Shown here: one piece after another, positions 55,868 to 64,000 of the stretch | Layout of the letters: every line of letters begins with the position of its first letter | How positions within the stretch are numbered: the stretch's first letter is position 1 | From: Flavobacterium lutivivi | Lineage (GTDB): Bacteria > Bacteroidota > Bacteroidia > Flavobacteriales > Flavobacteriaceae | DNA length: 64,000 nt | NCBI RefSeq assembly: GCF_014642275.1 | Contig: NZ_BMIM01000010.1 | Coordinates: 42,471-106,470 of the forward strand | Direction: 5' to 3' | Notes under the pieces: generated by a model | The model's database searches: none | Told to the model about the DNA's origin: nothing | What the model saw: the letters and a program-made list of their open reading frames with translations, nothing else | Program-made: the position numbers and the translations under genes

Positions 55868-57877
55868 ATGAAAAACAGGATAGAATATACTTTACTTCTA
55901 GTTTTTTGTTTTACATTTTCACTTTTTGCTAAACAAGATAAATTCATCAAGCATACAGTATCAAAAGGAGAAACCATCAATTCAATTGCTCAAAAATACA
56001 AGGTAACTCCTTTTGATATTTATAAACTCAATCCAGATTCGCAAAACGGTATTCAGCAAGATAAGGTTTTACTGATTCCATCAACAGTAATTTCTAGTTC
56101 ATCTGTTGTGGAAAAGAAACCAAGTGAGCATCAACCTTCAAAAAAACATTTGGTCCAACCAAAAGAAACGCTTTATAGTATTTCTAGACAATATGGAGTA
56201 ACTGTAGATGCGCTAAAAGCTCAAAATAGCGAGTTGTTGAAAGATGGTTTAAAAATAGGACAAACTATTACTATTCCTTCATCTGACGGAACAATCATAA
56301 AAGAGGAACAGCCAGTACGTATAATAAAGGCAACTTCTGTAAAAGAAGATGAACCTAAACAAATCATTATTGAAACTAAAAAACCTTCGGCTACTGCTTT
56401 TCATTTGGTTGAACCAAAGGAAACCAAATATGGAATTTCTAAAAAATATGGAATGACCGTTGAGGAATTAGAACGTTTGAACCCTCAAATTGTTCCTGGT
56501 TTACAGATAGGGATGAAGCTATTGATTTCTGGAAACTCAAGCGCAGGTGTTTCTGAAGCGCCAAAACCTGTAAAGTCAGAAAATAATAGTACTCCAGCGG
56601 TTTCTACAAAAAAATATTTGCAGGAATATGTTGTTAGACCAAAAGAAACTGTTCAATCATTGGCAAATGATTTTGGCTTAACAGAACAAGAGTTGTTAAT
56701 ACTTAACCCAGAATTAAAAAAAGGAGTAAAGCAAGGAATGATTATAAGAGTTCCTCAAGGCGAAAAGAAAAACACCATAAAAAAGGAACAATCTAATTTG
56801 ATAAAGTCATTGAACACAAGCCAAAAAAAAGAATTGGTTTTGTTGATGCCTTTTAATATCTCAAAAATTGAAAGTGATACTGTAAATTCCATTCAATCGC
56901 GTTTGAAAAAAGATAAGTTTCTAAACATGACTTTGGATTTTTATTCAGGTGCAATGATGGCCATCGACTCCGCAAAAGTTCTTGGGCTCAATATTGATGT
57001 TAAAATATTTGATTCTCAAGAAACCAAAAACTCATCAGGAGTAGCAAGTATCGTTCAAGAAAATAATATTGACAAAGCTGATGCATTTATTGGCCCATTT
57101 TATCAAACCAATGTTGAAAAATTAGCTGAATTTACAACCAATAATGTTCCTATTATTTCACCACTATCAAAAGAAATGGGGAAAGAATTTGCTAATCTAT
57201 ATCAATCCATGCCAGCAGCTGATGTGCTGAAGCAATCGGTTTTTGATTATATGAATAAAAAGCAAGGAAATATTGTTGCTGTTGTAGATCCAAAAAAAGG
57301 AAGCATTAAAGAATATTTGACGCAAAATCAAAAAAACTGTCGGCTAGTTGGGTTGAATGCTAGAAATTCGGTTGTTGCTGATAGCCTTAAAGTGTTGTTT
57401 CAAAAAGACAGGCTGAACTTTGTAGTATTGGCTTCAGAAAGCACAGGAATGATATTAGCAACAACAAATGCCATGATTAATTTGCAAAAGGAATATCAAG
57501 TTCAATTGGTTATTATGGAACAAAATGAAACATTGGATTTTGAGGAGATTTCCCTGAATAGATTAACAAAATTGAAACTGCTTTACCCATCGTTGACAAA
57601 GCCTAACGAAACTGACGAGGCTAATATTTTTGATGAAAAATATAAAAAACTTAACAAGGTTTTGCCAAACCAATTTGCTGTAAGAGGTTTTGATGTGACA
57701 ATGGATACTTTGCTTCGCTTGTCACAAGATGTTCCGTTTGAAGAATCAGTACAAACAACAAGCACAGAGTTTATCGAAAACAAATTTGACTACGAGCAAG
57801 CATCACAAGGTTATGTAAACAAAGGAGTTTATATACTTTACTATGATGACGATTTGAATATAAAAGAAGCAATATAA
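55868..57877 (+). CDS. LysM repeat protein with periplasmic-binding-protein-like C-terminal domain
   Basis: 669 residues. The signal peptide ends near LFAKQD (about residue 22). Four LysM modules lie at about 29-71, 94-137, 179-221 and 253-295 (for example VSKGETINSIAQKYKVTPFD and VQPKETLYSISRQYG). A domain from about 320 to the end resembles type I periplasmic binding proteins (LVLLMPFNISK, DFYSGAMMAIDSAKVLGLNI, ADAFIGPFYQTN, NVPIISPLS). LysM binds peptidoglycan; the second domain may sense a ligand, or act like LpoA-type regulators of wall synthases (inference). It lies 132 bases after guaA, and the OsmC gene starts 2 bases later. Confidence 0.82.
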   Translation: MKNRIEYTLLLVFCFTFSLFAKQDKFIKHTVSKGETINSIAQKYKVTPFDIYKLNPDSQNGIQQDKVLLIPSTVISSSSVVEKKPSEHQPSKKHLVQPKETLYSISRQYGVTVDALKAQNSELLKDGLKIGQTITIPSSDGTIIKEEQPVRIIKATSVKEDEPKQIIIETKKPSATAFHLVEPKETKYGISKKYGMTVEELERLNPQIVPGLQIGMKLLISGNSSAGVSEAPKPVKSENNSTPAVSTKKYLQEYVVRPKETVQSLANDFGLTEQELLILNPELKKGVKQGMIIRVPQGEKKNTIKKEQSNLIKSLNTSQKKELVLLMPFNISKIESDTVNSIQSRLKKDKFLNMTLDFYSGAMMAIDSAKVLGLNIDVKIFDSQETKNSSGVASIVQENNIDKADAFIGPFYQTNVEKLAEFTTNNVPIISPLSKEMGKEFANLYQSMPAADVLKQSVFDYMNKKQGNIVAVVDPKKGSIKEYLTQNQKNCRLVGLNARNSVVADSLKVLFQKDRLNFVVLASESTGMILATTNAMINLQKEYQVQLVIMEQNETLDFEEISLNRLTKLKLLYPSLTKPNETDEANIFDEKYKKLNKVLPNQFAVRGFDVTMDTLLRLSQDVPFEESVQTTSTEFIENKFDYEQASQGYVNKGVYILYYDDDLNIKEAI

Positions 57878-57879
57878 CA

Positions 57880-58284
57880 ATGCCAACTTCAGAAGTAACC
57901 TATTTAGGAGATTTAAGAACATCATCGGTTCATTTACAATCAGGAAATACAATCATTACCGATGCTCCATTGGACAATAATGGTAAAGGAGAAGCTTTTT
58001 CGCCGACAGATACTGTAGCCAATTCGTTGGCAAGTTGCATGTTTACCGTTATGGGAATAAAAGCAAGAGATTTAGGAGTAGATTTTTCTGGTTCTACAGC
58101 TCAGGTTACGAAAGTAATGGCAGCTGAGCCAAGAAGAATTTCAGAAATACATGTGGTTTTTCAAATGAATTTGTCTCCAAATGATAAGACAAAAGCCATA
58201 CTAGAACGAACAGCAATGACTTGCCCAGTTCATTATAGTTTGCATCCAGATATTAAAAGAGAAATTATTTTTAATTGGAAATAG
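57880..58284 (+). CDS. OsmC/Ohr family protein
   Basis: 134 residues. Two conserved cysteines are placed as in peroxide-reducing OsmC proteins: Cys53 in NSLASCMFTVMG and Cys115 in RTAMTCPVHYSLHPD. The segment GEAFSPTDTVANSLASC is typical. The family reduces organic hydroperoxides using thiols; some members have other roles. It is tightly packed between the LysM protein (2-base gap) and the DUF3820 gene (1-base gap), suggesting one transcript. Confidence 0.88.
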   Translation: MPTSEVTYLGDLRTSSVHLQSGNTIITDAPLDNNGKGEAFSPTDTVANSLASCMFTVMGIKARDLGVDFSGSTAQVTKVMAAEPRRISEIHVVFQMNLSPNDKTKAILERTAMTCPVHYSLHPDIKREIIFNWK

Positions 58285-58285
58285 C

Positions 58286-58519
58286 TTGTCAACACCTCAA
58301 GAAGAATTAATAAAACTAGCCCATACCAAAATGCCCTTCGGAAAATACGAAGGGTATTTTCTTATTGATCTGCCCGAGTATTATATCGTTTGGTATAAAA
58401 CAAAAGGATTTCCTAAAGGAAAGTTAGGAGAACAATTACAACTTGTTTACGAATTAAAGCTAAATGGATTAGAAGACTTGATTAGAAACATCAAGAAAAA
58501 CTTCCCAAAACCGAGTTAG
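58286..58519 (+). CDS. DUF3820 family small protein
   Basis: 77 residues. The core KMPFGKYEGYFLIDLPEYYIVWY followed by KGFPKGKLGEQLQLVYELKLNGLE matches the DUF3820 family (putative quorum-sensing-regulated virulence-factor fold), whose biochemical role is not established. The start is TTG at 58286, one base after the OsmC stop, because the only internal ATG would cut into the conserved core. It is cytoplasmic. Confidence 0.8.
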   Translation: MSTPQEELIKLAHTKMPFGKYEGYFLIDLPEYYIVWYKTKGFPKGKLGEQLQLVYELKLNGLEDLIRNIKKNFPKPS

Positions 58520-58570
58520 ATTATTTGATATTATAATAAAAATCGAATATACTATTTCAATTAATAATCG

Positions 58571-58578
58571 TATTTTTG
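58571..58578 (+). promoter_or_regulatory. -7 box for pyrG
   Basis: TATTTTTG, 42 bases before the pyrG ATG. Confidence 0.5.
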
Positions 58579-58590
58579 CCCCGTTTTTAA

Positions 58591-60246
<1,656 letters not shown>

Positions 60247-60281
60247 AGCATGTTTGATGCTGATGGCTTAAATTTTTAATA

Positions 60282-62183
60282 ATGGAACAAAAAAAGTTTG
60301 ATTTAAATTCGTTCATAGGTTTTGCATTGATATTTGGTATCATCTTTTGGATGATGATGAATAGTCAAGAAAATAACGCAAAAGAACAAAAGGAAAAAGC
60401 TAAGAAAGAACAGCTCGAAAAACAACAAAAAAGCAAGCAAAAAGAAACAAAACTAGCTAATACCATAGCTGTTGATTCTACAGTAAGCGATACTTTAAAA
60501 CTTCAAAAGCTTCAATCAACACTTGGTAGTTTTGCGTATTCTGCAACGTTGCCATCTGCAAAGGAGAGTTACACTGTCCTTGAAAATGAAGTGATAAAAC
60601 TTAAAATTGCAAACAAAGGTGGATATATTGCCGAAGCTACTTTGAAAAATTACAAGAAGTTTGATAAGAATTCAAAGCAATTAGTTGATTTAATCAAGAA
60701 TAATAACGCACAATTTAATCTTGAACTTCTAACAAAAGACAACAGAACATTAAACACAAAAGATTTATTTTTTGAGCCTGTATTGACAAAGAATGGTAAC
60801 GACCAAGTTTTGTCAATGAAGTTGAAAGCTGATGCAAATTCATACTTAGAATATCAATATGTAATTAAACCAAATGATTACATGCTCGATTTTGATATTA
60901 AATCTCAAGGATTAAAAAATGTTTTGAATACATCTAAACCTGTTGATTTTCAGTGGGATTTAAAAACATATCGAAACGAAAAAAGTATTTCATATGAAAA
61001 CCGTTATGCCGAAATTATTTTTGAATATGAAGACGGCAAAGACGACTATGTAGGTCAAGGAAAAGACAAAGAAGAAACTGCGGAAAAAGTAACTTATGTT
61101 GCCTACAAACAACACTTTTTTAGCTCTATACTTTTAACCAAAACACCTTTTGAAAAAGCAACTTTTCACTCACATAATTTAGTAGATGATGAAAAGAAAG
61201 ATACTATTTTCACAAAAGACTTTAAAACAACTTCAACTTTAGCTTTTCAAAATGGAGAACTAGATTATAAAATGAATTGGTTTTATGGGCCAACAGATTA
61301 TAGACTACTAGACAAATATGACAGAAATCTTGACGAAATTGTTCCACTTGGTTGGGGAATTTTTGGATGGATTAATAAATTTATTTTTGTACCTCTATTT
61401 GGTTTACTAAGTTCATTTATGCCACTTGGAATTGCAATTATTTTATTTACAATTCTTATAAAAATTGCGATGTCGCCTATTACTTTTAAATCGTTTTTGT
61501 CGCAAGCAAAAATGAAAGTTTTGCGTCCAGAAATAAACGAGATTAATGAAAGAGTAAAAGACCCAATGAAACGTCAACAAGAAACAATGGGACTGTATAG
61601 TAAAGCTGGTGTAAACCCAATGGCGGGTTGTATTCCTGCTTTAATACAAATTCCATTTATGTACGCATCGTTTCAGTTTTTCCCATCAGCAATTGAACTA
61701 AGACAAAAAGGATTTCTTTGGGCAGATGATTTGTCTTCATTTGATGAAATAATAAAACTGCCTTTCAGTATCCCTGTATATGGCGATCACGTTAGTTTGT
61801 TTCCAATTTTGGCAGCCATTGCTATTTTCTTCTACATGAAAATGACTTCTGGCGATCAGGCAGCAATGTCTCAACCACCACAAGAAGGAATGCCAGATAT
61901 GACCAAAATAATGAAAATGATGATTTATATATCGCCAGTAATGATGCTATTGTTCTTCAATAATTATGGTTCTGGGTTGAGTTTGTATAACTTTATTTCA
62001 AACTTAATTACAATTGGAATTATGCTTGTCATAAAAAAATACTTCATCGACAGCGATAAAATTCATGCTCAAATTCAAGAAAACAAGTCTAAGCCAAAAA
62101 CTGAAAGCAAGTTCCAAAAAAAGATGAGAGAAATGATGGAGCAAGCCGAAAACCAAAAACAATTACAGAATAAGAAAAAATAA
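60282..62183 (+). CDS. yidC: Membrane protein insertase YidC
   Basis: 633 residues, Gram-negative type. TM1 (FIGFALIFGIIFWMMMN) precedes a charged linker (about 26-60) and the large periplasmic beta domain (about 65-345). The C-terminal insertase core has the expected membrane helices (IFVPLFGLLSSFMPLGIAII, MAGCIPALIQIPFMYASFQF, ISPVMMLLFFNNYGSGLSLY). It ends in a basic tail for ribosome contact (KKMREMMEQAENQKQ). It inserts membrane proteins alone or with SecYEG. A terminator follows. Confidence 0.98.
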   Translation: MEQKKFDLNSFIGFALIFGIIFWMMMNSQENNAKEQKEKAKKEQLEKQQKSKQKETKLANTIAVDSTVSDTLKLQKLQSTLGSFAYSATLPSAKESYTVLENEVIKLKIANKGGYIAEATLKNYKKFDKNSKQLVDLIKNNNAQFNLELLTKDNRTLNTKDLFFEPVLTKNGNDQVLSMKLKADANSYLEYQYVIKPNDYMLDFDIKSQGLKNVLNTSKPVDFQWDLKTYRNEKSISYENRYAEIIFEYEDGKDDYVGQGKDKEETAEKVTYVAYKQHFFSSILLTKTPFEKATFHSHNLVDDEKKDTIFTKDFKTTSTLAFQNGELDYKMNWFYGPTDYRLLDKYDRNLDEIVPLGWGIFGWINKFIFVPLFGLLSSFMPLGIAIILFTILIKIAMSPITFKSFLSQAKMKVLRPEINEINERVKDPMKRQQETMGLYSKAGVNPMAGCIPALIQIPFMYASFQFFPSAIELRQKGFLWADDLSSFDEIIKLPFSIPVYGDHVSLFPILAAIAIFFYMKMTSGDQAAMSQPPQEGMPDMTKIMKMMIYISPVMMLLFFNNYGSGLSLYNFISNLITIGIMLVIKKYFIDSDKIHAQIQENKSKPKTESKFQKKMREMMEQAENQKQLQNKKK

Positions 62184-62189
62184 AAATTT

Positions 62190-62220
62190 AAAATGCTCTT
62201 TATAGGAGCATTTTATTTTT
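62190..62220 (+). terminator. Terminator after yidC
   Basis: AAAATGCTC pairs with GAGCATTTT around a 7-base loop, followed by a T-rich tract. Confidence 0.8.
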
Positions 62221-62279
62221 GGAATTGAATTTGATATACTAAAACGATTGTTTTAACGTTTTAATAAAAAAGAATATTT

Positions 62280-62981
62280 ATGCGATACACACTTATTTTT
62301 TTAGCATTTACATCTATTTTGTTCTCTCAAGAATACAATAAATTTGATGAGCAAGGAAAAAGACATGGTTTGTGGAAAGGATATTTTGAAGAATCAAAAA
62401 GACCTCGATATGAAGGAACTTTTGAACACGGTAAAGAAATAGGCTTGTTTAAATATTTTGATGATACAAAAGCAGGAACTGTTATCGCAACACGTCAATT
62501 CAACGAAAAGGACAATTCTTGTTACACTATTTTCTATAATCAGAAAGGAAATAAAGTGAGTGAAGGAAATGTTGTCAATAAGCTTTTTGAAGGAGAATGG
62601 AAATACTATCATGAAGACTCTCCGCAGATAATGACCATAGAATTTTATATAAATGGAAAGCTAAACGGAATTAGAAAAGTATTCTACAAAAGTGGAAAGA
62701 TTGCCGAAGAGACAACTTATAAAAACGGAATTAAAGAAGGACTATATAAAAAATATACCGAAGAAGGAATTGTGCTGGAAGAATCTATTTACAAAAATGA
62801 TGTATATGATGGAATAGCGACATATAGAGATCCGAGCGGAAAGATTGAATCTCAAGGAATGTATAAAAACGGAAAAAAATCAGGGATTTGGAAGTTTTGG
62901 AAAGGCGAAAAAGTTCTAACTCAAAATATGGATAAACAAGGTAAAAAATTCAAAAAAAGAGTAAAACCTCTCTCGGAGTAA
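62280..62981 (+). CDS. Secreted MORN-type repeat protein
   Basis: 233 residues. The signal peptide ends near LFSQEYN (about residue 16). It has repeated MORN/YwqK-like beta-hairpin units with the pattern G-x-W-K or Y-K-N-G: GKRHGLWKGYFEE, RYEGTFEHGKEIGLFKYF, GEWKYYHED, KNGIKEGLYKKYTEEG, KNGKKSGIWKFWKG. Such proteins are often annotated toxin-antitoxin system YwqK family antitoxin, but there is no toxin next to it and it carries an export signal, so that label is not adopted. Its function is unknown; a periplasmic or surface scaffold role is plausible. Confidence 0.75.
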   Translation: MRYTLIFLAFTSILFSQEYNKFDEQGKRHGLWKGYFEESKRPRYEGTFEHGKEIGLFKYFDDTKAGTVIATRQFNEKDNSCYTIFYNQKGNKVSEGNVVNKLFEGEWKYYHEDSPQIMTIEFYINGKLNGIRKVFYKSGKIAEETTYKNGIKEGLYKKYTEEGIVLEESIYKNDVYDGIATYRDPSGKIESQGMYKNGKKSGIWKFWKGEKVLTQNMDKQGKKFKKRVKPLSE

Positions 62982-63061
62982 TAGATAACTTTTATAAAGT
63001 TTAATGATATAAAGTATATGTTTTATCGATGATGAAACTATACTTTTTTTATTTTTAATAA

Positions 63062-63069
63062 TACCTTTG
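63062..63069 (+). promoter_or_regulatory. -7 box for mnmA
   Basis: TACCTTTG, 12 bases before the mnmA ATG. Confidence 0.5.
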
Positions 63070-63081
63070 CAAAAAAATAGT

Positions 63082-64000
63082 ATGAAAAGAGTTGTTGTAG
63101 GACTTTCTGGAGGTGTAGACTCTAGTGTTGCTGCTTATTTGTTAAAAGAACAAGGCTATGAAGTCATTGGTCTTTTTATGAAAAATTGGCACGATGATTC
63201 TGTTACCATTTCCAATGAATGCCCTTGGCTCGAAGACAGTAATGATGCTTTATTGGTTGCTGAAAAATTAGGCATTCCTTTTCAAACGGTTGATTTGAGC
63301 GAACAATACAAAGAAAAAATCGTGGACTACATGTTCAGCGAATACGAAAAAGGAAGAACACCAAATCCTGATGTGTTGTGCAACCGCGAAATTAAGTTTG
63401 ATGTTTTTATGAAAATTGCTCTTTCGCTAGGAGCCGATTTTGTGGCAACGGGTCATTATTGTAGAAAAGGAACAATTGAAAAAGACGGAAAAGAGATCTA
63501 TCAATTACTTGCAGGTATCGATGGAAACAAAGACCAATCTTATTTTCTTTGTCAATTATCTCAAGAACAACTCTCCAAAGCATTGTTTCCTATTGGCGAA
63601 TTAACTAAACCTCAAGTTCGTGAAATTGCAACCAAACTCGATTTGGTTACAGCTGAAAAAAGAGATTCGCAAGGGCTTTGTTTCATCGGAAAAGTGCGAT
63701 TACCTGAATTTTTGCAACAAAAACTTCAGCCAAAAGAAGGATTGATTTATGAAATAAATGCTGAAAGCGAAATCTACAATCAGCCGAAACCAACGTTTAA
63801 TTCTTTGGAACAAAAATTACAATTTGAAGCAAAACCAATTTCCTATTCTCCTGAAAATGGAAAAGTAGTTGGAAAACATCAAGGAGCGCATTATTTTACC
63901 ATTGGTCAACGAAAAGGATTGAATGTTGGCGGAACAAAAGAAGCACTTTTTATCATTGCTACCGATATTGAAACCAATGCTATTTATACAGGTCAAGGTC
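63082..64000 (+). CDS. mnmA: tRNA-specific 2-thiouridylase MnmA, 3'-truncated by the window
   Basis: 306 codons are visible from the ATG at 63082 to the window end; the family has about 360-395 residues. The PP-loop GLSGGVDSS is at 7-15. The catalytic Cys100 ([13 protein letters not shown]) and the second Cys200 ([10 protein letters not shown]) are both present, as is [13 protein letters not shown] near the end of the visible part. MnmA thiolates U34 in tRNAs for Lys, Glu and Gln with sulfur relayed from IscS. Confidence 0.97.
   Translation, partial: MKRVVVGLSGGVDSSVAAYLLKEQGYEVIGLFMKNWHDDSVTISNECPWLEDSNDALLVAEKLGIPFQTVDLSEQYKEKIVDYMFSEYEKGRTPNPDVLCNREIKFDVFMKIALSLGADFVATGHYCRKGTIEKDGKEIYQLLAGIDGNKDQSYFLCQLSQEQLSKALFPIGELTKPQVREIATKLDLVTAEKRDSQGLCFIGKVRLPEFLQQKLQPKEGLIYEINAESEIYNQPKPTFNSLEQKLQFEAKPISYSPENGKVVGKHQGAHYFTIGQRKGLNVGGTKEALFIIATDIETNAIYTGQG

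Noticed and set aside
62280-62981. YwqK-type antitoxin of a toxin-antitoxin module
   Set aside because: It has a signal peptide, no adjacent toxin gene, and is flanked by yidC and mnmA.

Overview
The window reads as a stretch of chromosome from a flavobacterium-like member of the Bacteroidota. The evidence is low G+C coding DNA, promoters of the TAnnTTTG type, type IX secretion (T9SS) C-terminal sorting domains, a SusC/SusD pair, an S46 peptidase, weak Shine-Dalgarno signals, and r-proteins that lack the zinc-binding cysteines. I see no rRNA, tRNA, CRISPR array, prophage or intact insertion sequence.

Layout. 1-3385 (+): the 3' part of a giant repetitive T9SS-secreted adhesin-like protein, then a UbiA-like membrane protein. 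3482-8448 (-): an M3 oligopeptidase, a degraded toxin-antitoxin pair, purE and purK, and a helical-repeat protein. 8548-14668 (+): hypoxanthine phosphoribosyltransferase, adenylate kinase, a CNNM/CorC-type membrane protein, Obg GTPase and an S46 dipeptidyl-peptidase. 14744-19618 (-): a 1624-residue secreted multidomain T9SS cargo. 19955-24170 (+): a TPR protein, then a tight mpl-radC-HAD phosphatase-lipid/periplasmic-type operon. 24167-33536: rarA (-), rhomboid (+), rlmB (-), then a minus-strand outer-membrane block of SusD, SusC and an Omp85-type barrel protein. 33710-50767 (+): the str-S10-spc-alpha ribosomal protein supercluster (30 genes from rpsL to rplQ, with fusA, secY, infA and rpoA). 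50871-64000 (+): carA, eno, a small membrane protein between two REP-like elements, guaA, a LysM/PBP-fold lipid-envelope-type protein, an OsmC protein, a DUF3820 protein, pyrG, yidC, a MORN-type repeat protein and the 5' part of mnmA.

How it fits together. Most of the window is core machinery: ribosome synthesis, transcription (rpoA), protein export (secY, yidC), nucleotide supply (purE, purK, hpt, adk, carA, guaA, pyrG), cell-wall recycling (mpl) and DNA maintenance (radC, rarA). The lineage-specific layer is the cell surface: two T9SS cargo proteins, SusCD with an adjacent Omp85 protein, and secreted peptidases.

I did not find a clear undescribed multi-gene defence or metabolic system. The signals most worth pursuing are small. 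They are hairpin leaders placed before rplC, rpsH, rpsD and rplQ inside the ribosomal cluster; promoters so close to the start codon that the mRNAs should be leaderless (rlmB, guaA and others); a REP-like palindrome embedded in frame in purK; a frameshifted toxin beside an intact antitoxin; and a pair of about 57-bp repeats flanking an orphan membrane gene.
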